Source of the DNA: Longilinea sp964536805 | Lineage (GTDB): Bacteria; Chloroflexota; Anaerolineae; Anaerolineales; Anaerolineaceae | DNA: 64,000 nt | Assembly: GCA_964536805.1 (NCBI GenBank) | Contig: CAZHYQ010000003.1 | Location: 1-64,000 of the forward strand | Direction: 5' to 3' | In this document: positions 24,186 to 33,705 of the stretch, in pieces | Numbering within the stretch: the first letter of the stretch is position 1 | How the letters are laid out: every line of letters begins with the position of its first letter | Notes under the pieces: model-generated | What the model saw: only the letters and a program-made list of their open reading frames with translations | Database searches by the model: none | Told to the model about the DNA's origin: nothing | Made by a program: the position numbers and the translations under genes

Positions 24186-24216
24186 CTCAACCCCGGGTGC
24201 CCGGGGTTGAGGTTTT
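24186..24216 (+). terminator. Terminator of the rel operon
   Basis: CTCAACCCCGGG and CCCGGGGTTGAG pair over 12 bases with a minimal loop, followed by GTTTT. It closes rel-moeA-VKOR-acidic protein. Confidence 0.85.
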
Positions 24217-24234
24217 AATGGTAAAGTACACCTC

Positions 24235-25494
24235 ATGGCGTCTCCTGTCCAACGCAACCTCAAATATAACCTCACAGTCAATTTGTTTGATGGCGGTTTT
24301 TTTGGTTTTGCGATCGGGTTTGTGAGCTTTACAACCTTTTTGCCCTTATTCGTGTCCAGCATGACTGAGTCGGCGATATTGATTGGTTTGGTGCCGGCTG
24401 TCCATAACATGGGTTGGCTTTTGCCGCAATTATTTACATCCAAAACAGTCGCCCGTCTGGAAGTCTTAAAGCCCTACGTTTTACTAAACACCATTCATGA
24501 AAGGTTGCCTTTTTTCTTCCTGGCCTTGGTAGCCTGGTTCATCCCAACCATTGGCCCAAGTATTGCGTTAGCCTTAACTTTTATGCTGCTAATCTGGCAA
24601 GGACTGGGTTCCGGTCTTGCGGCCAATGGTTGGCAAAACATGATTGCCAAAATCATTCCGTCCGATTTTCTGGCCACATTTTTTGGCCTTCAGTCCGCTG
24701 TTGCAAATTTACTTGCGAGTGCCGGGGCAATCATCGCGGGTACCTTGGTAGAACGAAATCCCGGCTCGCGCGGTTTTTCGTATTTATTCCTGATTGCGTC
24801 CCTTTTCATGCTCATCAGCTGGTTTTTCCTTCGGCAGACCCGCGAAGAACCGTCACAACGCGTTGGCGAACAAAGCCCTGAACTCCCATTATGGAAAACC
24901 ATCGGATCCGTTTTCAGAGAAAACAAACCCTTCGTTTGGTTCATCATCAGCCGCATGCTGTTTTATTCTGGCATGATGGCTTACGCGTTTTTTATGGTTT
25001 ATGCGGTTCGAAAACTTCACATGAGCGAAATTGAGGCAGGCATATTGACCAGCGTGCTGTTGGTCACCCAAATGGCCGCCAACATCATTCTGGGGCGAAT
25101 TGCAGATAAGTGGAGCCGAAAAGGCGTCATCGAGTTTGGCGCGCTCGCCAGCGTGGCATGTTGCATTCTTGCCTGGCTGGCCCCGAGTACAATCTGGTTC
25201 TATCCGGTCATTATTCTGGAAGGCATCGCCAACACCGCCTTCTGGACAATTGGATTCCCGATCCTGTTGGAATTTGGTTCGGAAGCGCAAAGGCCAACGT
25301 TTGTCGGCCTTGGAAATACCTTTATTGCACCAGTGGCGATATTATCGCCTATCCTGGGCGGTTGGCTGGCAGATAACGCAAGTTATCCGGTCACTTTCCT
25401 GGTCAGCGCCATCCTGGGCGGGACTGCCGCCCTGGTTTTGCACTTCCTCGTAAAAGATCCAAAACCCCGCAGGCATTCACCCACGGTCAGCTAA
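24235..25494 (+). CDS. MFS transporter
   Basis: The 419-residue protein has about 12 hydrophobic spans and an MFS-like loop motif (GRIADKWSRKG) between the two halves. It resembles the second MFS protein at 56402-57709 in its N-terminal pattern (VNLFDGGFFGFAIGFVS) and in the IREEP/TREEP-like loop after the sixth span, so the two are probably paralogues. Substrate unknown. It has no clear ribosome binding site and may start from a nearly leaderless transcript just after the terminator. Confidence 0.8.
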   Translation: MASPVQRNLKYNLTVNLFDGGFFGFAIGFVSFTTFLPLFVSSMTESAILIGLVPAVHNMGWLLPQLFTSKTVARLEVLKPYVLLNTIHERLPFFFLALVAWFIPTIGPSIALALTFMLLIWQGLGSGLAANGWQNMIAKIIPSDFLATFFGLQSAVANLLASAGAIIAGTLVERNPGSRGFSYLFLIASLFMLISWFFLRQTREEPSQRVGEQSPELPLWKTIGSVFRENKPFVWFIISRMLFYSGMMAYAFFMVYAVRKLHMSEIEAGILTSVLLVTQMAANIILGRIADKWSRKGVIEFGALASVACCILAWLAPSTIWFYPVIILEGIANTAFWTIGFPILLEFGSEAQRPTFVGLGNTFIAPVAILSPILGGWLADNASYPVTFLVSAILGGTAALVLHFLVKDPKPRRHSPTVS

Positions 25495-25532
25495 GACCGG
25501 TTGAAGGTATTGGGAATGGAAGGCAATTGTTA

Positions 25533-27242
25533 TTATTTGCTGCTTTGCTCAATCTTTCCCCAGGCATCCCGCAATCCAACGGTACGATTGAACACAAGCT
25601 TGGCATCCGTTGAATCAGGGTCGACGGAGAAATAGCCGGTTCGCTCAAATTGGAAATTCTCGCCTGGCTTGGCATCGCCAAGGGCGGGTTCAACAAAACA
25701 ATCTTCGAGGATTGTTAATGAATCTGGGTTAATGATCGAGTCGATATCGCCGTCATCAGGACGCTCAACAGTGAATAATTGCTCGTAAAGGCGCACTTCA
25801 GCCGGAACGGCGTGCTGCGCCGAAACCCAATGAATGGTGGATTTGACTTTGCGGCCGTCTGGCGTGTTGCCTCCCCGGGTGGCCGGGTCATAGGTACAAT
25901 GAACAACGGTCACGTTGTCCTCTTGATCTTTTTCCAAGCTGACACAGGTCACCAGGTAGGCGTAGCGCAAACGCACTTCATTGCCGGGAAAAAGACGGAA
26001 AAACTTGGGCGGAGGGCTTTCGCGAAAATCATCCTGATCAATGTAGATGACCTTTGAAAACGGCACTTTGCGCGTTCCAGCGGACAAATCTTCAGGATTA
26101 TTTACCGCTTCCATCTCCTCGACAATGTCTTCGGGGAAATTGTCAATCACCAGCTTTAGGGGATGCAAAACCGCCATGCGGCGGGGTGCGGATTTATTTA
26201 AATGATCCCGGATGACCGCTTCGAATTGCGCCATTTCAACCCAGCTGTCATTCTTTGTCTCGCCAGTGCCTGTGACAAAATCAATGATTGCACCAGGTGG
26301 TACGCCGCGACGGCGCAAACCGCGCAGAGTGGTAAGGCGCGGGTCGTCCCACCCGCGCACCACACCGGTTTCAACCAGCTTGCGCAGTTTCCGCTTGCTC
26401 ATCATGGCGTAGGTAAGGTTCAAACGCGAAAATTCAATTTGGCGGCTGGGGAAAGCTCCAAGCTGCTGTAAAAACCATTCATACAATGGACGATGGATAA
26501 TATACTCATTGGAGCATAACGAATGCGTGATGCCTTCCATCGAATCGTTTTGCCCATGCGACCAATCGTACATTGGGTAGATATGCCACGTTGTGCCGGT
26601 ACGATGATGCGAAACATTCATAATCCGGTACATGACCGGATCGCGCAGCAAGAGGTTCGGATTTTGCATATCAATTTTCGCGCGTAGCACCCGGCTGCCT
26701 TCTTCAAATTCGCCATTCTTCATCCGTTCGAGCAATTCAAGGTTCTCTTGCACGCTGCGATCGCGGAATGGGGAATTGATCCCGGGTTTGAGGGCTGAGG
26801 TGGTTTCGCTCCATTTGGTGCCCTTTGGCAAGGTGCCTCGGCTGGCGCTCATTTCTTCCTGGGTCTGGTCATCCACGTAAGCCAATCCCATTTTCACCAG
26901 GCGGATTGCCCATTCATAAAGCTGATCAAAGTAATCGGAGGCGAAGGATACCCTGGCCCATTTGATGCCCAGCCAGGCGGCGTCGCTTTCAATGGCATCC
27001 ACAAATTCGGTCTCTTCCTTGGAAGGATTGGTGTCGTCAAAACGAAGGTAAAGCTCTCCGCCAAATTCCTTAGCGGCAAAATAATCGATCAAAAAAGCTT
27101 TACAATGCCCAATATGCAGGTATCCATTGGGCTCAGGTGGCAAACGGGTCCTAACATAAGTAATCCGTCCATTTTTCAAATCTTCAGCAATAGCCTCGCG
27201 GATAAAACTTGGGATACGGCTGACAGAGTTATCGTTGTCCAT
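25533..27242 (-). CDS. glnS: Glutaminyl-tRNA synthetase
   Basis: The 569-residue class I synthetase has the GlnRS signatures RLPPEPNGYLHIGHCKA (HIGH motif), RFDDTNPSKEE, and the KMSKS equivalent MMSKRKL. The C-terminal anticodon-binding beta-barrels follow. It charges tRNA-Gln directly, so the amidotransferase route may be absent or redundant. The ATG at 27242 has AAAGG upstream; a longer frame to 27320 adds non-family residues. Its cognate tRNA-Gln gene lies just upstream at 27465-27535, separated by a terminator. Confidence 0.95.
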   Translation of the reverse strand: MDNDNSVSRIPSFIREAIAEDLKNGRITYVRTRLPPEPNGYLHIGHCKAFLIDYFAAKEFGGELYLRFDDTNPSKEETEFVDAIESDAAWLGIKWARVSFASDYFDQLYEWAIRLVKMGLAYVDDQTQEEMSASRGTLPKGTKWSETTSALKPGINSPFRDRSVQENLELLERMKNGEFEEGSRVLRAKIDMQNPNLLLRDPVMYRIMNVSHHRTGTTWHIYPMYDWSHGQNDSMEGITHSLCSNEYIIHRPLYEWFLQQLGAFPSRQIEFSRLNLTYAMMSKRKLRKLVETGVVRGWDDPRLTTLRGLRRRGVPPGAIIDFVTGTGETKNDSWVEMAQFEAVIRDHLNKSAPRRMAVLHPLKLVIDNFPEDIVEEMEAVNNPEDLSAGTRKVPFSKVIYIDQDDFRESPPPKFFRLFPGNEVRLRYAYLVTCVSLEKDQEDNVTVVHCTYDPATRGGNTPDGRKVKSTIHWVSAQHAVPAEVRLYEQLFTVERPDDGDIDSIINPDSLTILEDCFVEPALGDAKPGENFQFERTGYFSVDPDSTDAKLVFNRTVGLRDAWGKIEQSSK

Positions 27243-27354
27243 GAAATAACCTTTGGGTTTTCTTGAGTGGGAAACGGCCAATGAAAGTTGAATTGTACGA
27301 TCAAATCTAAGATATCGCAATATTCCACTCCACTTGCCATTCCTTTTTGAATGG

Positions 27355-27382
27355 AAAACGGAGCCTAAATGAAACGGCTCCG
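27355..27382 (-). terminator. Terminator between tRNA-Gln and glnS
   Basis: CGGAGCC (27359-27365) and GGCTCCG (27376-27382) form a hairpin which, on the minus strand, is followed by TTTTCC. It ends the tRNA-Gln transcript before glnS. Confidence 0.7.
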
Positions 27383-27464
27383 CTTTCTATATGTTATGTG
27401 CAACAACTCTTTTTTCTGGCTTTTTCCTGGTTATCGAATCACACAAGTTAAAACCATTTTTAGG

Positions 27465-27535
27465 CTGGGGGTAAAGGATTCGAACCTCTACAAGCACATC
27501 CAGAGTGTGCTGTCCTGCCATTAGACGAACCCCCA
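27465..27535 (-). tRNA. tRNA-Gln(CTG)
   Basis: The full cloverleaf is visible on the minus strand. The acceptor starts with T1, pairing with A72, as usual for tRNA-Gln. The anticodon arm is GCACA/CTCTGGA/TGTGC with anticodon CTG, and the T arm has loop TTCGAAT. The discriminator is G, and the CCA end is not encoded. Confidence 0.93.
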
Positions 27536-27544
27536 AGAAGCACG

Positions 27545-27568
27545 CGACCTGTATTATATTCCAGGTCG
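27545..27568 (-). promoter_or_regulatory. Inverted repeat around the tRNA-Gln -10 element
   Basis: CGACCTG (27545-27551) and CAGGTCG (27562-27568) are perfect 7-base arms. The 10 bases between them hold a TATAAT on the minus strand, with TAGACG 17 bases upstream as a weak -35. Position and symmetry suggest an operator over the tRNA-Gln promoter. A hairpin at the end of gltX is an alternative, but no T run follows. Confidence 0.45.
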
Positions 27569-27603
27569 AATTTTCCGTCTAGAGTGAATCGTTCGATTTA
27601 CCT

Positions 27604-29103
27604 CTAATCCGGCAAAGATTCGAGTAGCCTGAGCGCGTTCTGCAATCGCGCAAGCACCGTATCACGGCCTATGATTTCCATGCTTTCAAATAACGGAGGA
27701 CTGACTTTCTGCCCTGTTATTGCCATGCGCATAATTCCAAAAACCTGCCCGGCGGAAAGCCCTGATTCGTCAACCAGACCCCGCATGGGCGGCTCAGCCG
27801 TCTCTACCCGTACGTCTGGTAAGGATGCCAGCAAAGCAAGCGATTTCTCAATAATCGTGGCGGATTCCCTGGCAGTTAAGCCCTTTGCTATTAAATCAGC
27901 GGCAACAGGAGATACCACGCTCTTAAAGAAGAAGCCGGCGAAATCAGGCGCCTCCTCCAACGTTCCAATGTGCTCCTGAATGATCGGAGCAATTTTTAAC
28001 AAAGTGCCGTAATCCGGATTAAGACCTTTAGAAATAAAGAATGGCTTTATCCTGGCGGCAAAATCCTCCGCAGTCAAAGCGCGGATGTGCAACCCATTGA
28101 AATGATCGAACTTGGTAAAGTTAATCGCAGCAGGAGAAGGATTTAGTTTTCGCAGGCTGAATTTTTCCACTAGGTCGGGCAAATTGAAAAACTCGGTATG
28201 GTCATCATAACTCCAGCCCATTAACGCAATCCAATTAATTACCGCCTCCGGAAGGTAACCCAAATCCTGTAAATCCTTGATAAAAATGGAATAGCCATCT
28301 TTCATCAAGTCTGCTGTTTCCCTTTTACTCATCTTCCCCTTGCCGCTGGGCTTGAGAAAAACAGAAAGGTGAACCCAGGCAGGCTCATCCCAGCCAAAAG
28401 CACGGTGGATCAGGCCATGCAAAGGAAAGGTGGGCAGCCATTCGGAACCGCGAAACACATGTGTTATTTTCATCAAGTGATCATCGACAGCCGCAGCCAG
28501 GTGATAAAGAGCCAAGCCATCTGATTTGACAATGATGTAATCGTCCAACATGCGGTTATCGACTGTGATGTCGCCCCGTATGACATCGGTGACAGTTGTG
28601 AAACCCTCCTGTGGCGTTTTAAAACGCACCACATGCTTTTCACCTGCTGTAACCCGGCGAGCAGCCTCGCCAGGGTCAAGTCTGCGGCAGGTACCATCGT
28701 AATGCAGACTTTCCTTCCGTTGCTGCTGTTCCTGGCGGACCTGATCCAACCTTTCAGGGGTACAGAAACAATAATAAGCGTGTCCCATCGCGATCAATTG
28801 CTTCGCATATTCCTGGTAGATCTCTTTCCGTTCAGATTGACGGTAAGGGCCGTAGGGACCGCCAATATCCGGTCCTTCATCATATTCAAGGCCAAGCCAG
28901 CGCAGGCCGTCCATGATTTCCTGTTCAGCGCTTTCCACCAAGCGCTTGCGATCGGTATCCTCAATGCGCAAAACAAACTGCCCGCCTGTCTGGCGGGCAA
29001 GCAAATAATCATAGAGCGCCGTACGGGCTCCTCCAAGGTGAAGGTGGCCGGTGGGCGAAGGCGCAAAACGGACGCGTGCGGGATTCGGGGATGATCCTGT
29101 CAT
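27604..29103 (-). CDS. gltX: Glutamyl-tRNA synthetase
   Basis: The 499-residue class I synthetase has FAPSPTGHLHLGGART (HIGH-like motif), RIEDTDRKR, a zinc-binding-like region (YYCFCTPERL with a later Cys in DGTCRR), the anticodon-side domain, and KMSKR. With GlnRS present nearby it is probably a discriminating GluRS for tRNA-Glu only; that is inference. It starts 8 bases downstream of rodA in the same direction, so it may be the last gene of the cell-shape operon. Confidence 0.95.
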   Translation of the reverse strand: MTGSSPNPARVRFAPSPTGHLHLGGARTALYDYLLARQTGGQFVLRIEDTDRKRLVESAEQEIMDGLRWLGLEYDEGPDIGGPYGPYRQSERKEIYQEYAKQLIAMGHAYYCFCTPERLDQVRQEQQQRKESLHYDGTCRRLDPGEAARRVTAGEKHVVRFKTPQEGFTTVTDVIRGDITVDNRMLDDYIIVKSDGLALYHLAAAVDDHLMKITHVFRGSEWLPTFPLHGLIHRAFGWDEPAWVHLSVFLKPSGKGKMSKRETADLMKDGYSIFIKDLQDLGYLPEAVINWIALMGWSYDDHTEFFNLPDLVEKFSLRKLNPSPAAINFTKFDHFNGLHIRALTAEDFAARIKPFFISKGLNPDYGTLLKIAPIIQEHIGTLEEAPDFAGFFFKSVVSPVAADLIAKGLTARESATIIEKSLALLASLPDVRVETAEPPMRGLVDESGLSAGQVFGIMRMAITGQKVSPPLFESMEIIGRDTVLARLQNALRLLESLPD

Positions 29104-29111
29104 AAAGCTCC

Positions 29112-30212
29112 CTACATTTCTTGAGACTTGCTGTGTGCGGCAACGCTTTCCACCAATCCGATGCCTAGCACCAGTGAGATCAGCGAGCTGCCGCCATAAC
29201 TAACAAAGGGTAGGGTCAATCCGGTGACCGGGATGACGTTTAGATTGACCCCAATATTAACCGATGTCTGGAAAAATAACAAAGTGGCAAAGCCGTATGC
29301 GATCAATGCTCCAAAAGGGTCATCGGCATGGCGCGCGACCCGGATGCATCGTAAAATGACGAATACCAACACGGAAATCACCAACACCGTTCCCACAAAA
29401 CCGAATTCCTCCGCCATCGATGCGAAGATGAAATCGGTGTGGCGGACTTTAAGAAAACGCAACTGAACTTGAGAGCCGTGTCCGTACCCCATGCCAAACC
29501 ATCCGCCTGAGCCGATGGTGATCAATGCCTGTTCAACGTTGTAATTATCGCCATAACTTGCATTTGGATTCGGAAAGATGAAATTCAACACACGCTGCTG
29601 CTGGTAAGTCTCTACAAAAGGAAAAAGCACCAATGCAAGAATAACACCGCCGGCGACGAACAAAGCAATGTACTTGACCGGCAAGCCGCTCAACCATAAC
29701 ATCGCAGCCCAAATGACAAAGATCACTATGGTTGTACTTAAATTTGGCTGCAGATAGATCAACACCACTACCCCTGCAGTCAGTAAAAAGCTCCTGGCAA
29801 TGGTACGAAAATCATGAATGCGGTTTTTGTTGCGGGCAAAAAAATCCGCCAACACGATGATCATAATGATTTTTACAAGCTCTGATGGCTGGATGTTAAT
29901 GCCAGCAATGACAATCCAGCGGGTTGAACCAAATGCTATGTTGCCGATCAGCAAGATGATGATCAAAAAGACTACGCCGAACACGTATAAGAGGCTGGCC
30001 AACGATGACCAGTAACGATAATCGATCATCGCCACAACCAGGATGATAAACAAGCCGACTACCACAAATTGAGTCTGGCTTTTATCAATGGTCGCCAGAT
30101 CGATATTTCCCGCGATGGTAGAACGGATCATGGCAATCCCAAAAATGGAAAGGATCACCACCGCTCCAAATAACCAATAATCGAAATGTCGCCAGATTTC
30201 TTTATTAAACAT
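29112..30212 (-). CDS. rodA: Peptidoglycan glycosyltransferase RodA (SEDS family)
   Basis: The 366-residue integral membrane protein has about ten spans. SEDS-family motifs include GSTRWI, IQPSELVKI, LQPNLSTT, ASMAEEFGF, and the late PVTGLTLPFVSYGGSS. It polymerises lipid II during side-wall elongation with PBP2. RodA is preferred over FtsW because the gene follows mreBCD, mrdA and minC in one direction. The FtsW paralogue is not in the window. Confidence 0.92.
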   Translation of the reverse strand: MFNKEIWRHFDYWLFGAVVILSIFGIAMIRSTIAGNIDLATIDKSQTQFVVVGLFIILVVAMIDYRYWSSLASLLYVFGVVFLIIILLIGNIAFGSTRWIVIAGINIQPSELVKIIMIIVLADFFARNKNRIHDFRTIARSFLLTAGVVVLIYLQPNLSTTIVIFVIWAAMLWLSGLPVKYIALFVAGGVILALVLFPFVETYQQQRVLNFIFPNPNASYGDNYNVEQALITIGSGGWFGMGYGHGSQVQLRFLKVRHTDFIFASMAEEFGFVGTVLVISVLVFVILRCIRVARHADDPFGALIAYGFATLLFFQTSVNIGVNLNVIPVTGLTLPFVSYGGSSLISLVLGIGLVESVAAHSKSQEM

Positions 30213-30327
30213 AAACTAACAAACCATCTTGCCTTTTCTGATACGCAAGGAAGTAGCGGATTCCAGCAGATTAGGTGCTTCCAACATGCAAATCTTATGC
30301 CTTTTCAATTATATCGCCAGCCAGCTT

Positions 30328-31011
30328 CTAGTGCTCCTGGGCTTTCCAGGGTTCAATGATGATTTTCCCGTCACGGATCATGGCGCAGACCGGCTGGCCA
30401 GAGATGCACTTGAGCGGTAGATCTGCTAAATAATTGGCTATGCGCAAATTCTTCGGCTCCAAGCTTAATGCACAGACAAATGCTTTATCATCTCCATCAG
30501 CTCCGGCAATGATCGATCCGCGCGCCCGACCCCAAATGATCACGCTACCGCCAGCAATAACCTCGGCGCCTGGCCTTACTTCCCCAATTACAGTAACATG
30601 CCCCTGCGAAAAAACTTTGAACCCGGAACGCAAAGTTTTACGAATGAAGACACCATTTTCACCTTCAAACGTGGCATCCAACAAACGGCTATCACGCTCG
30701 GATCGCGGAACCAAAATCTTTGTAGCCAATCCAAGGTCTTTGGCAGTTTCTTCGGTGGCCTGATTGGTGCTTACTATCGCCCATAAGGAAATCCCGTGTG
30801 TAGATAGTTTATCGCGCAATTGGCTCAATTCATCTGGTTGAAAAACCCGGCTCCCGACATCCATGGCCATTCGAGCGCCCTGAAAGAAACTGGATTTCTT
30901 TTCAAGACTTTCGACTAGCTCGTTTTGGATTATCGGCCAATCACCATCCCCCAGCGTGACCAACAAGCCGTCTTTGATTCCTTTAATGGATACCGATGTA
31001 GAGTCAACCAC
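30328..31011 (-). CDS. minC: Septum-site inhibitor MinC
   Basis: The 227-residue protein has an N-terminal MinC domain (about 1-105) and the C-terminal right-handed beta-helix (about 115-225) with repeated turns such as GEVRPGAEVIAGGSVIIWG and GADGDDKAFVCA. It blocks FtsZ polymerisation away from mid-cell. No minD or minE follows, which is unusual; they may be elsewhere. Its place between mrdA and rodA links division-site control to the elongation genes. Confidence 0.93.
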   Translation of the reverse strand: MVDSTSVSIKGIKDGLLVTLGDGDWPIIQNELVESLEKKSSFFQGARMAMDVGSRVFQPDELSQLRDKLSTHGISLWAIVSTNQATEETAKDLGLATKILVPRSERDSRLLDATFEGENGVFIRKTLRSGFKVFSQGHVTVIGEVRPGAEVIAGGSVIIWGRARGSIIAGADGDDKAFVCALSLEPKNLRIANYLADLPLKCISGQPVCAMIRDGKIIIEPWKAQEH

Positions 31012-31120
31012 GGCGGGATTTCCAGCAGAATACTATCAGCGTTAACGGACCGTGATGAAAAAAAGAGAATGGTTGAACACAAGGTTTCGTTGCCATGAAA
31101 GTAATCATCATACTTGCATT

Positions 31121-33202
31121 TCAGGGCGTGGTTTCTGTAGAGTTTCCAGCCTTCAGGGTAAAGTAGGCATCTAAAACCTTACGCACAATCGGAGCAGCGA
31201 TCTTTGATCCTTCATCGCCGTTATACACAAAAGCCACAACAGCGATTTCTGGATCATCAAACGGGGCATATCCCACATACCAGGCATGGGCCGGCCATGA
31301 ACCGGATATGCAAAGCCCGGCCTTCGATGCAACATCGTCACAGTATTCAGCAGTTCCAGTCTTTCCGGCTGATGGAATGTTGAATCCATCAAATGCCAGT
31401 GTCGCAGTTCCGTCTGCCACTACTTCGCGCATGCCTTCCTGTGCCATTTTGATGACCCACGGCTCAACCACCTTCAATTCGCCAGTCGGAATGGCATTTT
31501 CATCATAAACCTGGATTTTTGCATCCTTGGTAATATCCCAAAGCATATCCGGGGTAAAAGCTTTTACAATGTTTCCCTCTGAATCGGTGATATCGTGGAT
31601 AATGGTCGGCCGCATGAGTTTGCCATCGTTTGCCAGCGTTGCAATTGACGCCAATACCTGCAGAGGAGTTGCCAGGACGTACCCCTGCCCGATGGTGGAG
31701 ATGTACGTGTCGCCAGTGGACCAGTTCTCACCCTGGGTGATGCGTTTCCAGTTGGGATCAGGGATCAAGCCGGAAGCCTCGCCGGGAAGTTCAATGCCCA
31801 ATGGCTGACCATAGCCCAGGGCGCGCGAGTACTCGCCAATGCGCCAGATGTTGAGACCTTCCTTTACCTCATCCTTATAACCGCCGCCGACCTTATAGAA
31901 ATAAACATCGCATGAAAGCGCAACGCCGCGCAGGAAATTAACCATTCCATGGCCCGCACCCGTCGTCTTATAGGTGTAGCACACATAATCTCTGTTTCGT
32001 CCGGCATAATTTTCGGAGTATTTTTCGACGATGGTGATTTTCCCGGGATCGTCTATCTGCTGTTCCGGTGTAACGACTCCTTCGTTTAATATACCGATCG
32101 CAGTCCCCATTTTGAAAACCGAACCAGGAGCCATTTCGGCGGAAATGGCATGATTAAGCATGGGCTTGTTGGGATCCTGGCTGAGCTGCTGGTAATAATA
32201 GGCCGGGATCAACCGCGCTAGGCGGTTATTTTCGTAATTCGGGTATGAAACCATAGCCAGAATTTCACCCGTTTTCGGGTTCATTGCAATGACAACCCCG
32301 CTCGGGTATTTGATTCGATTAAAAAAGCGGTTCCAGGTATTAATCTGATCGATCAACGCCGTTCGGGCCGCCAACTGCAAGCGCGAATCGATGGTCAGCT
32401 CGATGTTATTGCCGGGAACCGCTTCGACTGGGGTTTGCAGATCGCGCAATTCCTGACCGCCGACGTCCACCTCAATGACCCGTTTGCCATTCTTGCCAAG
32501 CAAAACATCGTCCATTGATAATTCAACGCCAGCATAACCGATTTTATCCCGGTTGGTCACGAAACCCTGGGCTTCAAGCTCATCCTTGCGGGTGGCCGGA
32601 ATTGGTCCAAGGAAACCGATCACTTCAGCGGTCAAATCACCAGTTGGATAATCACGCACGGCTTCGGTTTCTATGCCAACGCCAGGCCAATCCACTGATT
32701 TCTCACGGATAACCAGTGCAATCTGGTGATCGATGTTGCATTTCACCCGGACGGGATCAAATGGCGCATTCGTTCTGCCAATATAAACGATTTGCGTAAT
32801 GCCAAGGTCGTTCTGACAGGGTGAGAAATTACGAACAGTCTCATCATCGGTATTGCCCTTTGAAACAGGAATTCCAATCAAATCGGAGACTTGCCGGAAG
32901 ATATTTTGAACCGCACCCGCATCTTCTGGCAGGTTGGCAGGAGTAATCACAACATTGTACGAAGCAACATTCCTTGCCAGGACAAAACCGTTTCGATCAT
33001 AAATCAATCCGCGCGATGTCGGAACACTAATCGCAGTAGTTCGATTCTCTTCAGCTTGGGCAGCATAAACCTTCCCATCCAATATCTGTAAACTGAACAG
33101 ACGGATCAAGAAAAAACCGAAAACAATCGCCATTAAGACATACACGGTCCAATAGCGCCAGGAATCAAAAAAGCTTTTTGGAGGTTCGTTTTGATATTTC
33201 AT
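31121..33202 (-). CDS. mrdA: Penicillin-binding protein 2 (elongation transpeptidase)
   Basis: The 693-residue class B PBP has one N-terminal membrane span (about 17-33), a dimerisation domain starting near VPTSRGLIYDRNG, and the transpeptidase domain. The catalytic motifs are SVFK (in MAPGSVFKMG), SCD (ALSCDVYFYK) and KTG (SAGKTGTAEYC). It cross-links peptidoglycan in the elongasome together with RodA. The start overlaps the end of mreD by four bases. Confidence 0.95.
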   Translation of the reverse strand: MKYQNEPPKSFFDSWRYWTVYVLMAIVFGFFLIRLFSLQILDGKVYAAQAEENRTTAISVPTSRGLIYDRNGFVLARNVASYNVVITPANLPEDAGAVQNIFRQVSDLIGIPVSKGNTDDETVRNFSPCQNDLGITQIVYIGRTNAPFDPVRVKCNIDHQIALVIREKSVDWPGVGIETEAVRDYPTGDLTAEVIGFLGPIPATRKDELEAQGFVTNRDKIGYAGVELSMDDVLLGKNGKRVIEVDVGGQELRDLQTPVEAVPGNNIELTIDSRLQLAARTALIDQINTWNRFFNRIKYPSGVVIAMNPKTGEILAMVSYPNYENNRLARLIPAYYYQQLSQDPNKPMLNHAISAEMAPGSVFKMGTAIGILNEGVVTPEQQIDDPGKITIVEKYSENYAGRNRDYVCYTYKTTGAGHGMVNFLRGVALSCDVYFYKVGGGYKDEVKEGLNIWRIGEYSRALGYGQPLGIELPGEASGLIPDPNWKRITQGENWSTGDTYISTIGQGYVLATPLQVLASIATLANDGKLMRPTIIHDITDSEGNIVKAFTPDMLWDITKDAKIQVYDENAIPTGELKVVEPWVIKMAQEGMREVVADGTATLAFDGFNIPSAGKTGTAEYCDDVASKAGLCISGSWPAHAWYVGYAPFDDPEIAVVAFVYNGDEGSKIAAPIVRKVLDAYFTLKAGNSTETTP

Positions 33203-33705
33203 CCTTCAATCTCTTCTGGAAATACCCAGTTAGCCAAATCCGCCATGATGATATAAATCGGTACGGCTAACACCAAATTCAATAGAATGCTTGGCAAGGT
33301 GATCAAACTGAGACTGTCAAGAATTGGCAGTGGAGTTCCACCAATAACCAAGGTGGCTAATGTAATTCCATGTTGCAGCAGGGTGCCTAATAAAGCCAAC
33401 AACAACATGACGAGCAGCGGCGCCTGCCAGACCTGCCGTTTAAAGAATTGTACCAGAGCGGCCACAAGTAAATAGATAAGGATCGTAACAAAGGGAGATA
33501 CCTCGGAGGTCAGACCAATTAGGACGCCTGCCGTGGCGGCCCAAAACCAGCCATCCCGCACACGTTTCTGCAATGTCCAACCAATAATTGCCAATAGTAA
33601 TAAATCCGCTGTTCCTTGGAGTAGCGGCATTCGGCTTACAATGCCAATTTGCAGCATCGTAAGGATGAGTAACACAGGAATTGCCAGTAAATTAGCCCAA
33701 ATCAT
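33199..33705 (-). CDS. mreD: Rod-shape determining protein MreD
   Basis: This 168-residue hydrophobic protein has five to six predicted spans and lies between mreC and mrdA, overlapping both by four bases. Sequence identity to MreD is always low, so the call rests on size, topology and position. It helps anchor the MreB-MreC complex in the membrane. Confidence 0.85.
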   Translation of the reverse strand: MIWANLLAIPVLLILTMLQIGIVSRMPLLQGTADLLLLAIIGWTLQKRVRDGWFWAATAGVLIGLTSEVSPFVTILIYLLVAALVQFFKRQVWQAPLLVMLLLALLGTLLQHGITLATLVIGGTPLPILDSLSLITLPSILLNLVLAVPIYIIMADLANWVFPEEIEG

